24,089 nt of DNA from a virus: positions 1 to 24,089 of IMG/VR virus record IMGVR_UViG_3300026881_000003; one strand, written 5' to 3'. The notes under the pieces were generated by a model that saw nothing but the letters and a program-made list of their open reading frames with translations, had not been told where the DNA came from and ran no database searches. Position numbers and translations under genes: made by a program. Position 1 is the stretch's first letter. Every line of letters starts with the position of its first letter. Below, one piece after another: positions 1 to 7,198 of this stretch.

Positions 1-14
1 GTCCAGTCGCTCAT
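1..14 (-). CDS. 5' end of a truncated unknown gene
   Basis: An ATG on the minus strand at 14-12 shares bases with the TGA stop of the next gene upstream (stop at 13-11), the same ATGA arrangement used repeatedly in this block. Only four codons (M S D W) lie inside the window, so nothing can be said about function. The call rests on the overlap pattern alone. Confidence 0.35.
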
Positions 15-199
15 GGCTCCAGGTCCTTCCACTCCTCGGTAATGAGGGTGCGGTACTTGGGCGCGCGGTCGAGGACCTCGTACCGGGTGCCATCTTCGGC
101 CTCCCAGATCTTGGACCGGCTGTCAGCGATGGGGCCCTCCGCCTTGGGGTCCCAGCTAGGGCCGACGAACTTCAGCTTCTCGATGTCGGCCAGCTTCAC
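11..199 (-). CDS. small hypothetical phage protein (62 aa)
   Basis: Soluble, acidic, Trp- and Tyr-containing protein of 62 residues that I do not recognise. The start is GTG at 199-197, which shares bases with the TGA stop of the gene upstream (GTGA overlap). This makes translational coupling likely and decides the start. No membrane segment or metal-binding motif is visible. The C-terminal half, around DGTRYEVLDRAPKYRTL, reads like a small beta-strand-rich domain. It is the last complete gene of the left minus-strand block, so it is probably an accessory early or middle gene; that role is inferred from position only. Confidence 0.6.
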   Translation of the reverse strand: MKLADIEKLKFVGPSWDPKAEGPIADSRSKIWEAEDGTRYEVLDRAPKYRTLITEEWKDLEP

Positions 200-444
200 A
201 CTTCACCCACATAGACGTAGTAGTTGCCCGTCTCGCCATACCAGCCACGGCGGCTGAGAAACTTGGCGAAGGTCTTGGCGGGGAAGAGAATGGAGTCGTG
301 CCCCGGCTTGGACTTGAAGCGGGGATCCTCGTCCCAGTAGCTGCGGCCCAAGACCACATTGACGACTTCCTTCTCGTTCCCACGGCGAGCGTCAGCAACC
401 ATCACCAAGCCGGTGGTGGCATGTATGAAGAAGTAGGCTTTCAT
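196..444 (-). CDS. small hypothetical phage protein (82 aa)
   Basis: Protein of 82 residues starting MKAYFFIHATTGLVMV. An ATG at 444-442 overlaps the TGA of the upstream gene (ATGA), so this start is preferred to the in-frame codon at 519, which would overlap the neighbour by 79 bases. The alternating hydrophobic pattern of the first 20 residues and the later GRSYWDEDPRF and FLSRRGWYGETGNYYVYVGEV stretches suggest a compact beta-rich fold. No known family recognised. It is coupled on both sides by stop/start overlaps, so it is part of one operon with its neighbours. Confidence 0.6.
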   Translation of the reverse strand: MKAYFFIHATTGLVMVADARRGNEKEVVNVVLGRSYWDEDPRFKSKPGHDSILFPAKTFAKFLSRRGWYGETGNYYVYVGEV

Positions 445-665
445 CGCTCGGCCCTCTGACGGCGCAGCTTCGACCCGAACGACTCGTTCCCCAGCTTCTG
501 GGTCCTGATCTCCTTCCACTTGGCCAGGGTCAGGCCTCCCGCGCGACGCTCCTTCTTGGCCGGCCGGCGAGGGCTATTGACAAGGGTCCCGTTGACCGCA
601 TAGCGTACGCCGCGCAAGCTCTGCTTGCGTGCCTTGGTGGCTTCCTTCATCTCAGCGCGGGTCAC
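441..665 (-). CDS. small basic hypothetical protein (74 aa)
   Basis: A 74-residue protein very rich in Lys and Arg, with basic clusters such as RRPAKKERRAGG and a C-terminal SKLRRQRAER. Strong positive charge without membrane segments fits a nucleic-acid-binding or virion DNA-associated role, but that is inference. The start is GTG at 665-663, overlapping the TGA stop of the gene before it (GTGA). Its own stop overlaps the ATG of the next gene. No family recognised. Confidence 0.55.
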   Translation of the reverse strand: MTRAEMKEATKARKQSLRGVRYAVNGTLVNSPRRPAKKERRAGGLTLAKWKEIRTQKLGNESFGSKLRRQRAER

Positions 666-823
666 GGAAGCACCTCGTCGTTGAGGATGTAGAACTTGGT
701 GTAGTCGAGTGACTTACCCAGGATGGTGGTGAATCTCTCCGCCATCGCCGCCGTGAAGCACAGGTACTCCTGATATGTGCTCGCCGGTACGACATCTCGG
801 TACATGATCCGAACCTTACGCAT
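662..823 (-). CDS. small hypothetical protein (53 aa)
   Basis: The start chosen is ATG at 823-821 (MRKVRIMYRDVV) because a GGAG lies 9 bases upstream on the minus strand. An in-frame ATG at 832 would sit directly on that GGAG. The chosen start gives 53 residues with Tyr-rich segments and no membrane helix. Its 5' end overlaps the 3' end of the small membrane peptide gene 816-926 by 8 bases, so the ribosome-binding site lies inside that gene. Unknown function. Confidence 0.55.
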   Translation of the reverse strand: MRKVRIMYRDVVPASTYQEYLCFTAAMAERFTTILGKSLDYTKFYILNDEVLP

Positions 824-926
824 GAGTGCCATCTCCAATTTTGTTCTCAAGCCAGACGAGGCCGAGGACGATGAGTGCAAAAGGGATGATCAACAATCCC
901 ACGAGGTATCTCAGAATCTTTCTCAT
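816..926 (-). CDS. 36-aa single-pass membrane peptide
   Basis: A short reading frame of 36 residues, MRKILRYLVGLLIIPFALIV followed by LGLVWLENKIGDGTHA. It has two or three basic residues and then one strongly hydrophobic helix (about residues 7-25), with the charged C-terminus probably on the other side. This is the layout of small phage membrane peptides such as spanin-like, holin-like or superinfection factors, but no specific family can be named. Support for it being real: an ATG placed exactly 8 bases after the conserved GGGGTGTA element (935-942 on plus), the same spacing as three other genes here. The stop overlaps the next gene. Confidence 0.6.
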   Translation of the reverse strand: MRKILRYLVGLLIIPFALIVLGLVWLENKIGDGTHA

Positions 927-953
927 GCACTCTATACACCCCAGCCCACAATC
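927..953 (-). promoter_or_regulatory. bipartite 5' element before gene 816-926
   Basis: Read on the minus strand, GATTGTG (953-947), four bases, GGGGTGTA (942-935), eight bases, then ATG at 926. The same two blocks with identical spacing precede the kinase gene at 7198. GGGGTGTA may act as a promoter part or as a Shine-Dalgarno-like site (GGTG can pair with CACC of the 16S tail). Which of the two applies cannot be decided from sequence. Confidence 0.5.
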
Positions 954-1135
954 TAGGCGCAGAGCACCTGGGTGCGGGTGCTGGAGAACTTCTTCTCCAG
1001 GCCCAGGATCTGGATGGCTGCGACGGTAGCTGCCGCAATCTTCTCGTTCTGCTCCTCTTCGGTCCCATAGACGACGGTGTGAGCATTCAGGAGGTTCTTG
1101 AGGCAGATTTCGAGATTCATCGTACGCTCGTTCAT
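953..1135 (-). CDS. small hypothetical protein (60 aa)
   Basis: 60 residues, predicted mainly helical (EEEQNEKIAAATVAAIQILGLE), soluble, not recognised. The start at 1135 (MNERTMNLEI) is preceded by a GAGG about 12 bases upstream on the minus strand; an internal ATG at residue 6 is an alternative. The TAG stop at 955-953 lies inside the GATTGTG block of the next regulatory element. A 54-base gap separates it from the ligase gene upstream, so it belongs to the same transcription unit in all likelihood. Confidence 0.6.
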   Translation of the reverse strand: MNERTMNLEICLKNLLNAHTVVYGTEEEQNEKIAAATVAAIQILGLEKKFSSTRTQVLCA

Positions 1136-1189
1136 GGTAGGTGATTCCTCGGTCAGGCGGTTGGGTTGGTGGGATGTGAAGCGGGGGAA

Positions 1190-2482
1190 CTAGCTGAAGT
1201 CGTCTGGACTGCGCAGAGAACGAAAGACAGGGAAACGGGGGATGCCGTCGTTGGTCAGCTCAAAGAACTTGAAGTTCGCCGTCTGACCCTTGATGGACTC
1301 TCCGAGGTTCCACAGCTCCATGCGCACTGAGTCTTCAAACCCCGTGCCGATCTCGAAAAGCTGCCCTTGCGCAGTTCTGCACACAAGAGCACCGAGGCTC
1401 CCTTGAAGCTTCCCGGTGCCCTCGACCATTCCTTCAACTACTGCTTCGGCGTCCTGGAAGGTCTTCACTTTGAGCAGGGACTTGCTCCGCTTGTTTTCCA
1501 CAGGCAGGTTGGCCCGACGGATCATCGCCCCCTCAAAACCCTGGGCGACGAACTTCTCGCAGACCGTCCGCAGGTTCTCCACGCTCGGATCCTGGAACAT
1601 ATCCGAGGGGATAGGCTGAATGCGGGTGCTGAACTCGTTATTCAACTTGATGGCGAGTTTGGTGGCCTGCTCCAGCCGCTGGCTGTAGGCAAGTTGTGGA
1701 TAACTCCATTCACTCGCAGTGGCAGCGTCGAAGATGAAGTAGTTCAGCTCACCGATCTCCCGGCCGTCCTTCGCCATCATCACCTTCTGGATCGCCTGGA
1801 AGTTGATCCGACCGTTGACAAGACTCACCACTTCTCCGTCCAGGTGCAGGGTGTCGTCCCCATCACGCTGGGTATTATAGGACTGCAGTACACTCCGGAT
1901 GCTCTCCAAGCTGCCCCATTCCTTACCGGTTCTGCTCAAAAGCACCACCCGTCCACCGTGTGGAGGCAACACCGCAACAGCTCGGGCGCCGTCCAGCTTG
2001 GGCTGGTAAAACCAGACCCCCCTCAAGTCCTTCTCCTTCACCTTCGCGTAGTCGGTGGCCAGCGGGACCTCGAACAGCGGGACGGTGTTCGCCCCCAGGG
2101 CGTTGTTCACGTCCTTGGCTCCCAGGTTGAGGCGGAGGTCCTGCTTGATGATCCGCTCGGCCCACTTGAGCTGGACGGGCGTGAAAAGCCCCAGGACGGC
2201 CGATACGGCGAGCTGGGCGTCGTTGCCGGTCACTACCCGGTCCCGAAGTTCTCCGAGCAGCGGGAACATCTCACGAATGAACTGGTCATCCGACACCGGA
2301 CCGATCCCGCGCTTCTGGGGTTTTGGCAGCTTCTTGATCCCGAAGGTGACGGTAGGGGAGAGTGCGAGGAAGAGGGTCTTGCGGAGGTCGCCGCAGGCCT
2401 CGTCGCACCGCTTCAGCATGTCCAGGCGCGCGTTGCCCTGGGCTGCCTTTTCGATCTCCTCCAGTGCGAGGATGACGTTCAC
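1190..2482 (-). CDS. ATP-dependent DNA ligase
   Basis: Seals nicks in duplex DNA through a lysine-AMP intermediate and serves phage replication and repair in the cytoplasm. With a GTG start at 2482-2480 (GTGA overlap with the upstream stop) it has 430 residues. The nucleotidyltransferase motifs are in order: motif I K-L-D-G at 162-165 (K162 takes the AMP) with R167, motif III LDGE at 214-217, motif IIIa FIFDA at 249-253, motif IV EGAMIRR at 317-323, motif V around LLKVK at 336-340. An OB-fold region follows (about 345-425). About 150 helical residues come before the catalytic core, as in T4-type ligases, and the length lies between T7 (359) and T4 (487) ligases. A longer frame reaches 2650 but would overlap the neighbour out of frame, so the GTG is preferred. 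Confidence 0.93.
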   Translation of the reverse strand: MNVILALEEIEKAAQGNARLDMLKRCDEACGDLRKTLFLALSPTVTFGIKKLPKPQKRGIGPVSDDQFIREMFPLLGELRDRVVTGNDAQLAVSAVLGLFTPVQLKWAERIIKQDLRLNLGAKDVNNALGANTVPLFEVPLATDYAKVKEKDLRGVWFYQPKLDGARAVAVLPPHGGRVVLLSRTGKEWGSLESIRSVLQSYNTQRDGDDTLHLDGEVVSLVNGRINFQAIQKVMMAKDGREIGELNYFIFDAATASEWSYPQLAYSQRLEQATKLAIKLNNEFSTRIQPIPSDMFQDPSVENLRTVCEKFVAQGFEGAMIRRANLPVENKRSKSLLKVKTFQDAEAVVEGMVEGTGKLQGSLGALVCRTAQGQLFEIGTGFEDSVRMELWNLGESIKGQTANFKFFELTNDGIPRFPVFRSLRSPDDFS

Positions 2483-2778
2483 TTGACCCCCAGGAGGCTG
2501 AAGACGACCTTCTCGCCCAGTTCGAGGGCGGTGAGGAGGCGCTCGAACTCCGGCCGACGCGCGTCCTGCTGCTTGCCGCTCAGCTTGGTGAAGCCGGCGA
2601 GGGTAGTGTCGAGCGCGGTGACCTGATTCTTGGCCGCCCTGAGGAGCCATTCGAGCTGCTCCGGGGTTAGCTCGACGGTGACGGCCTCCGGCACGGTGAC
2701 AGTCTCCGGGTAGCGCTCCGGGTAGCGACGGCGAAGGGTCTTCTCTCCAGCTTCGTTGACGGTCGGCTTCTTAGCCAT
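2479..2778 (-). CDS. hypothetical protein (99 aa)
   Basis: 99 residues starting MAKKPTVNEAGEK, with a clear ribosome-binding site GAGGAG just upstream of the ATG at 2778. The N-terminal third is polar and carries a duplicated RRYPERYPETVTVPEAVTVE segment. The rest (about 45-99) is predicted helical, with ELTPEQLEWLLRAAKNQVTAL and FERLLTALELGEKVVFSLL. The gene sits directly before the ligase with a GTGA overlap, so the two are translated together. Whether it helps the ligase is unknown. Confidence 0.7.
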   Translation of the reverse strand: MAKKPTVNEAGEKTLRRRYPERYPETVTVPEAVTVELTPEQLEWLLRAAKNQVTALDTTLAGFTKLSGKQQDARRPEFERLLTALELGEKVVFSLLGVK

Positions 2779-2780
2779 GG

Positions 2781-3080
2781 TTACTCCTCCTCGTTGTCTT
2801 CGATGGGGGTGAGCATCAGGTTGCCGTCGTAGAAGGTCCAGACGAGGTCGTTGTCGGTGTGCTCGTTGAGCAGGTCGAGGGCGGCATCCTCGTCCCAGGA
2901 GTCGTCGGGCATCTCGCCCCGGAGGGACTTGGCAATCTCCGCGTCGCACTCCTGGACCATGGAGGCCAGCCGCTGGCGCAGCCACTCGTGGCCGTTGACC
3001 GAGTCGGAGTAGCAGCCGATGTCGGCCTTGGTGAACCGGATCTTTCGCTTGCAGAGGAGGGTGGCATTCATGGTGCCCAT
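2781..3080 (-). CDS. acidic hypothetical protein (99 aa)
   Basis: 99 residues, acidic, ending in a run of Asp and Glu (EDNEEE). The start is taken as ATG at 3080 because GGAG lies 5 bases before it; the ATG three codons later is 14 bases away. It contains a DEDAALDLLNEHTDNDLVWTFYDGN stretch split over about residues 63-88 and no metal-binding Cys clusters. The strong negative charge might fit a DNA-mimic or inhibitor role, which is only speculation. Its start lies two bases from the stop of the SLOG-like gene. Confidence 0.7.
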   Translation of the reverse strand: MGTMNATLLCKRKIRFTKADIGCYSDSVNGHEWLRQRLASMVQECDAEIAKSLRGEMPDDSWDEDAALDLLNEHTDNDLVWTFYDGNLMLTPIEDNEEE

Positions 3081-3081
3081 C

Positions 3082-3492
3082 TTAACTCCACGCCCTCAGG
3101 CTGTCAATCTCAATCACAATCACGGGCTTTCTGGCCGTCCTTGCGCGAGAGATTGTGTACCGGGTGCCTTTGGACTCGGGGGAAGGGGTAGCAATCAAGA
3201 AATCGCAAGCTGCCACAATCAGGTCGTTTCGGACGAGGTAGTCCTTGGGGGGCTCGATAACGTGGCTCAGGTCCAGGCTGTACTTGCTCAGGTACGTTTT
3301 CACTACGGGCGGAAAAGCCTTCACGTACTGCTTGGGCCAGAGGTCGCGCATGATCACCACCGCCGTCTCGTCGGCCCCCTGGCAGGCCCCGTGGAGCAGC
3401 CACTCCGGCTCGAACCGCTTGACCAGGCGCTCGAACCAGTGGTGCTGGAACTTATTCATCCCGTTGCGGGAGCCTGAGAAGCCGAGTTTCAT
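3082..3492 (-). CDS. SLOG/LOG-like Rossmann-fold nucleotide-binding protein
   Basis: A 136-residue protein with the features of the SLOG superfamily (YspA, LOG and DprA relatives), which bind nucleotides or nucleotide-derived molecules. Visible are GFSGSR at 4-9 (first strand and glycine loop), HGACQGADETA at 34-44 (typical G-x-GAD loop), NDLIVAACDFLIATP at 89-103, and GTRYTISRARTARKPVIVI at 109-127 (the G-T...A...K-P-V ending of the fold). The family includes cytokinin-activating phosphoribohydrolases and nucleotide sensors in conflict systems. Phage copies are common, with role unknown. The ATG at 3492 overlaps the stop of the phosphoesterase gene (ATGA). Function within the family cannot be fixed here. 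Confidence 0.8.
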   Translation of the reverse strand: MKLGFSGSRNGMNKFQHHWFERLVKRFEPEWLLHGACQGADETAVVIMRDLWPKQYVKAFPPVVKTYLSKYSLDLSHVIEPPKDYLVRNDLIVAACDFLIATPSPESKGTRYTISRARTARKPVIVIEIDSLRAWS

Positions 3493-4244
3493 GGCAATTC
3501 TATTTCAACCCTCCTCCAAAATTGTGGGTTTGCGTCTTCGTTTGCGTAGCCGCTGGGATTGCAGTAAACGCGGGTCTGATCGACCGTGTAGTCGAAGGGG
3601 CTGTGTGTATGCCCGTGGACCCAAAGCGCTGGCTGCTTCTCGTAGATGTACCGGCTCATATCCACGTTGAAGAACCAGTTGTTGTCGTCGTTCTGGAACA
3701 TCTGGGGAATCGAGTCACGATGCGGAGAGTGGTGCGTTATGACAACGCTCCCCTTCTCGATGTGCCGTGCGACCACATCCTCGAACAGAGAGAACTGATC
3801 GGGAGCCTCCCAGCGGCAGTCGGCAATGCGCTCGAAGTCTGGATGCCACAGCTCTGTCTGGGGATCCCAGCCGTGGGGAAACCACATGGTGGCGCCGACG
3901 ATGGGCCGACCATCCAGGCCCTCCATGCGCCTCCAGGGGCTGAGGATGGTGACGTTCGGGATCCGCCAGTCGTCCAGGACCATTTGACCAGCACGGATGC
4001 TGGAGCCCCAAAACTCGTGATTCCCGGGGACGTAGAGGGTAGTCTTGAAGTGCCGCCCGATGTAGACGAGTAGGTTGTGCAGGTCGGTCCCGTGCGGGCG
4101 CGCGAGATTGCCGATGTCACCCGCGAGGATGCAGGTGTCATCTGCTCCCTGGCCCTCGCTGTAGTAGTGGTCGAAGGTGGCAAGGAAGTCGTAGCGGTTG
4201 CTCGGGTACTCCGCGTGAATGTCCGAGAAGATGTGGTACTTCAA
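3489..4244 (-). CDS. calcineurin-like metallophosphoesterase
   Basis: Hydrolase with a two-metal centre acting on phosphomono- or diesters; the substrate is unknown. With a TTG start at 4244 (GGGGAGG five bases before it, TTGA overlap with the upstream stop) it has 251 residues. All the usual motifs are present: D-I-H at 8-10, G-D-I-G-N at 42-46, G-N-H-E at 74-77, I-T-H-H at 169-172 and H-G-H-T-H at 210-214. The order and spacing match the Ser/Thr phosphatase-like family. Candidate roles are nucleotide or cyclic-nucleotide turnover, or an end-healing 2',3'-phosphatase. It is translationally coupled to the SLOG-like gene after it. Confidence 0.88.
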   Translation of the reverse strand: MKYHIFSDIHAEYPSNRYDFLATFDHYYSEGQGADDTCILAGDIGNLARPHGTDLHNLLVYIGRHFKTTLYVPGNHEFWGSSIRAGQMVLDDWRIPNVTILSPWRRMEGLDGRPIVGATMWFPHGWDPQTELWHPDFERIADCRWEAPDQFSLFEDVVARHIEKGSVVITHHSPHRDSIPQMFQNDDNNWFFNVDMSRYIYEKQPALWVHGHTHSPFDYTVDQTRVYCNPSGYANEDANPQFWRRVEIELP

Positions 4245-5110
4245 TGCCGCCTCCCCGCTCGGCAAGGGGAGCACTTGGCCGCTTCGTCAAAATCTCTCCC
4301 GTAATAGGCGTCCATCGTCGCAGATAGCTCTCGCTTGCACTGGGTGCAGCGACCCGCCGGCTTGGGCGGCAGTGTCGGGGTGATCGGCTCGTCATCCGTG
4401 TTGAGCAGCCCGCCGTGCCAGCCACCCATGGCCGCAGCGATGGCGGCACCCAGACCCATCGGAGCTGCGAACGGATTGGGGGTCGTGTTGTTCAGGAAGG
4501 GATTGGGCGCAGGAGTCTGCCGAGCGGCGGCCTGGTTAGGGACCACAGAATATTTTGGAGGAGGCATGGGCATAGTTGGGCGATAGTCCGCGTACTTCGC
4601 ATGATACCACACTGTGCAGTCGAGACACTTCCACTCTTCCAGGGGACCAAAACGGTAGTCAGCAGCCATGAAGCGCTGGTGTGTGCACTGGTGATTCCCC
4701 ATGAAAATGCTAGGGATTGCGTGAGACATGCAGTAGAATTGCGAGTTTGCGATATCTTCGGTAGTGTCAACGTAGACTGTTTCCTTACATCCTACCTTGC
4801 CCAGGGAGAAGGCGCACTGCTTCTCGATGGTGCTCACCGGGAAGACGTAAAGAGCCTTGCAGCCACCGGGCACATCACAGTGCCAGAAATTGTGCGCGAG
4901 TTCGGTGAGCTGTCCGGTCATCCCGAAGAAGCTGTGACCGGCGCAGCGGTAGCAGGTGAACTGAGCGGCTCCCTTGGTCACGGGCCCGTAGAGGGCTTCC
5001 AGGTCCGAAGGCGAGATCGAAGCCTTGCAATTCGGACACCGGAAACCCCCGCCAATCAAAGGCTCCGCCTCCACGTACGACGCGGTGCAGTGCAGACACT
5101 GAAAGGCCAT
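4241..5110 (-). CDS. Cys-rich, probable multi-zinc-ribbon protein
   Basis: 289 residues with many paired cysteines: 5/8, 25/28, 53/56, 78/84, 162/165, 255/258 and 280/283, plus further His and Cys around 127-144. The first four pairs look like two zinc ribbons, and the last two (CTQC and CSPC) like another at the C-terminus. Between them lies a Pro/Asn/Ala/Gly-rich linker (about 178-250) with repeated NPF. Zinc-ribbon proteins of phages often act on transcription or as nucleic-acid adaptors; that is inference. GGAGGGG before the ATG at 5110 gives a strong start, and the stop overlaps the phosphoesterase start. Confidence 0.75.
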   Translation of the reverse strand: MAFQCLHCTASYVEAEPLIGGGFRCPNCKASISPSDLEALYGPVTKGAAQFTCYRCAGHSFFGMTGQLTELAHNFWHCDVPGGCKALYVFPVSTIEKQCAFSLGKVGCKETVYVDTTEDIANSQFYCMSHAIPSIFMGNHQCTHQRFMAADYRFGPLEEWKCLDCTVWYHAKYADYRPTMPMPPPKYSVVPNQAAARQTPAPNPFLNNTTPNPFAAPMGLGAAIAAAMGGWHGGLLNTDDEPITPTLPPKPAGRCTQCKRELSATMDAYYGRDFDEAAKCSPCRAGRRH

Positions 5111-5395
5111 TCACCCCTCCGATTTGGCGGACAGCTTTGTCTTGAGTTGGCGCAAGTCGAATTCCAGATCATCTACTTGACCGCGCAGCTCCTCGTTCTC
5201 CAGCTCCAAGTTGCTGCTCTCGTCCTGCAGGGCTTCGACGGTCTGCTCCGCCCTGTACAGGCGTTCCATGATCTCAACGAAGGTGTCGTAGTAGTGCATC
5301 TCGTCCAGCCGGGGCGAACGCGAGGTCCGGAGCATCAGTTCCTTCAGGAGCTGCTCGGCATGCGGCAAGAGACTCTTACTCTGCTGGTAGTCCAT
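5111..5395 (-). CDS. coiled-coil hypothetical protein (94 aa)
   Basis: Starts MDYQQSKSLLPHAEQ at 5395; the longer frame to 5767 overlaps the well-supported gene 5398-5733 and is rejected. Residues about 45-90 form a heptad-like, charge-rich helix (LYRAEQTVEALQDE, LELENEELRGQVDDLEFDLR), a likely parallel coiled coil. This suggests an oligomerising accessory protein. The stop TGA lies directly next to the ATG of the Cys-rich gene, so expression is probably coupled. No family assigned. Confidence 0.7.
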   Translation of the reverse strand: MDYQQSKSLLPHAEQLLKELMLRTSRSPRLDEMHYYDTFVEIMERLYRAEQTVEALQDESSNLELENEELRGQVDDLEFDLRQLKTKLSAKSEG

Positions 5396-5397
5396 GG

Positions 5398-5733
5398 CTA
5401 TGCCACCTCGTCCTTGCGGGCCTTGCGGATCGAGCGCTCGGCCTCGTCCTTGCGCTCGCGAAGCACCGAGCCGGAAATGTAGACACCATCCTCGACCTTG
5501 AGCTGCTTCGGGGCCAGCGCTGCAGCCTGGTTGTCGGCCTTGAACTTGGCCACGGCAGCCTCCAGCGGATCGGAGATATTGTGGCGTTCCAGGTTCGCGA
5601 TGAATGCCTTCTGAGCCTTCAACTGCTTGGCGCTGGCCTCTTCGGCCAGGCGGCGCTCCCGGGCTTCGGCTGCGCGAGGCTCGGTGATCTTGACGAGGTA
5701 GCGGAATGCTGCGCGGGTGATGGGGCGGCTCAT
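5398..5733 (-). CDS. charged helical hypothetical protein (111 aa)
   Basis: 111 residues beginning MSRPITRAAFRYLVK, with AAGGAA about 8 bases before the ATG. It is dominated by long Arg/Glu/Ala/Lys-rich helices (EARERRLAEEASAKQLKAQK, RERKDEAERSIRKARKDE) with a short strand-like centre (VEDGVYISGSVL). Helical scaffold or nucleic-acid binding roles are possible, but nothing specific is visible. It ends two bases before the start of the coiled-coil gene 5111-5395, and its start overlaps the end of the two-helix membrane gene. Confidence 0.65.
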   Translation of the reverse strand: MSRPITRAAFRYLVKITEPRAAEARERRLAEEASAKQLKAQKAFIANLERHNISDPLEAAVAKFKADNQAAALAPKQLKVEDGVYISGSVLRERKDEAERSIRKARKDEVA

Positions 5734-5930
5734 GGTTTCGTTCCTTTCGTGAACGTGATTGCGGCAAAAAATGCGATACCTACCTGGATCAACGCCATAA
5801 TCGTAGTAGTCATGGGTACTTCCCAACCCATGCTGGAGGCCAGGAAGAAGTAGTAGCCCCAGGCTCCTAACGAGATACACCCTGCAATCGCAGCCATCAC
5901 AAGAAGACTCACGATCCACCAGGGACGCAT
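5730..5930 (-). CDS. 66-aa two-helix membrane protein
   Basis: The start is taken at MRPWWIVSLLVMAAI (5930), five bases after the stop of the upstream gene; a longer frame to 6005 would overlap that gene. Two hydrophobic helices, about residues 4-28 and 38-58, are joined by a short polar turn, with a basic C-terminal TKGTKP. Such small two-helix proteins in phages are often holin-like or membrane factors; it lies in an accessory block rather than next to a lysin, so no role is claimed. The ribosome-binding site is weak, suggesting coupling to the gene before it. Confidence 0.65.
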   Translation of the reverse strand: MRPWWIVSLLVMAAIAGCISLGAWGYYFFLASSMGWEVPMTTTIMALIQVGIAFFAAITFTKGTKP

Positions 5931-5932
5931 TG

Positions 5933-6409
5933 CTAGCCGCCGATCACGTACAGGTGGTGGAGGTAGGCGGCAAGCACACCCAGAAAGGCGCCGAGCACGT
6001 ACCACTTGTTCAGCTTCCAGCGGCGGCCCACAACCTCGCGCTTGACGCGATTGCTCTCAACGAAGGCCTTCCACTCACTCTTGATGCGCTGCAGCTCCAG
6101 GGCCTCAGGGCTCGGAGGGGCCGGGATCGGGGTCGGCGAGTTGCCGGGTGCGATGCCAGCAGCATCGCGGACGTTGGCCCACAGCCTGACAGACTCAACC
6201 GGACGGTCTGCGGTCCAGTGCGCGGCGGTGTACAGCTCGCGGACAGCGCCTTCCAGGGTGGCAAGCTGGCTATAAGCGTCTTCCAGGTAGTGGCCCTCTT
6301 CGTCTCGAACCTGAGCCAGGACATCCTTGTGTGCCGACTCCGAGATCATCTTCTCGATGGTTGCGTAGAACTTGGTGGTCTTCTTTGCTGCCTTCTTCTT
6401 GGTCGCCAT
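5933..6409 (-). CDS. C-terminally membrane-anchored hypothetical protein (158 aa)
   Basis: 158 residues: a Lys-rich N-terminus (MATKKKAAKKTTK), helical soluble body, a Pro-rich hinge (about 88-100, SPTPIPAPPSPEA), another helix, then one hydrophobic segment near the C-terminus (about 137-155, YVLGAFLGVLAAYLHHLYV). This is a tail-anchored arrangement with most of the protein in the cytoplasm. AAGGAG six to seven bases before the ATG supports the start. It follows the kinase gene by 9 bases and precedes another membrane protein; the pair may act together at the membrane, which is inference. Confidence 0.7.
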   Translation of the reverse strand: MATKKKAAKKTTKFYATIEKMISESAHKDVLAQVRDEEGHYLEDAYSQLATLEGAVRELYTAAHWTADRPVESVRLWANVRDAAGIAPGNSPTPIPAPPSPEALELQRIKSEWKAFVESNRVKREVVGRRWKLNKWYVLGAFLGVLAAYLHHLYVIGG

Positions 6410-6418
6410 GTGTGCTCC

Positions 6419-7198
6419 TTAGGGGTAAAGTGCGCCAGAAACGTAGTCGATGACTTCTTGCTCGAAATACGAGCGGTCGATTTCAAAGTTGTTTTCGAGG
6501 ATCACGTCGAACCAGAAGTTCGGGATGGCGCTGAGGGCCTCCGAGGCATGGTCCTTGATGCCCGGACCGCCACTTTTCTTGGTCGGAAAGCGCTTGATCA
6601 GCATCGTGAGGCCGCCAGCGCGCTTGACATTGAGCACTTCGTTACGAAAACGACCATCGGTGATGACCACGAGGTCGTGGTTCATGTTCTCGGGGACCAG
6701 CCCACCGCTCCGGGTGTAGAGATAGCCGCCGTTGAGCGCCCTGAAGGCGGTGTCCAGGGTCAGTCTGCTCCACACATTGGCATCGAGGGAGCGTCCGAAC
6801 TCCGTTCCGAGGGTCTGGAGGACGACGCGGGGCGAGAGAGTGTAGCGATAGGCCTTGTCCAGACCCTCGAACCAGCTATCGAAGACCTCTCCGGCCTTTT
6901 CGTGGCCCAGTTTCTCGATCCACTTGGCCGTCTTTCCGCTGTTGGCGCGCTCCGTTGCGTTGTCCCAGAGGTCGGCGGGGCTGGAAAGGCAGCGGGGATC
7001 CTGGGTGTTGCGGTTTTCGCTCGGCCCCCAGAGCTGCGCGGGGGTGAAGTCGAACAGAAACCCAGCAAATCTCTTGATTTCGTCGGCCTGACCGATGGCG
7101 ACCGGGTTCAACTCGGGGAATTCGTTGACAATTGCCGCTGCGGCGGTGTCCTTGCCGGACCCGGCCTCGCCAGCGAGAAGGATAAGGGGGACGTTCAT
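6419..7198 (-). CDS. deoxynucleoside monophosphate kinase
   Basis: Phosphorylates dNMPs with ATP to feed phage DNA synthesis (T4 gene 1 type). 259 residues, close to the T4 enzyme's length. The N-terminus has strand-loop MNVPLILLAG then a P-loop G-x4-G-K-D-T at 10-18 (K16 contacts ATP). Further on are the conserved-looking LQTLGTEFGR at about 127-136 and VVITDGRFRNE at about 176-186, the D-x-R-x-x-x-E type segment seen in the dNMP kinase family. It is the first gene of the left block, so it probably heads the transcript. The ATG at 7198 is placed 8 bases after GGGGTGTA. Confidence 0.88.
   Translation of the reverse strand: MNVPLILLAGEAGSGKDTAAAAIVNEFPELNPVAIGQADEIKRFAGFLFDFTPAQLWGPSENRNTQDPRCLSSPADLWDNATERANSGKTAKWIEKLGHEKAGEVFDSWFEGLDKAYRYTLSPRVVLQTLGTEFGRSLDANVWSRLTLDTAFRALNGGYLYTRSGGLVPENMNHDLVVITDGRFRNEVLNVKRAGGLTMLIKRFPTKKSGGPGIKDHASEALSAIPNFWFDVILENNFEIDRSYFEQEVIDYVSGALYP

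Noticed and set aside
1367-2626. 419-codon plus-strand frame opposite the DNA ligase
   Set aside because: The ligase motifs on the minus strand are complete; this is its reverse frame.
3079-3107. TTGACA-17-TAAGAT promoter-like pair on the minus strand
   Set aside because: The -10 position overlaps the start codon of gene 2781-3080, so transcription would start inside the gene; the preceding gene also codes through it.
5870-5887. Extra GGGTGTA on the minus strand inside gene 5730-5930
   Set aside because: It is not followed by ATG at 8 bases and lies within the membrane-helix coding sequence; chance match.
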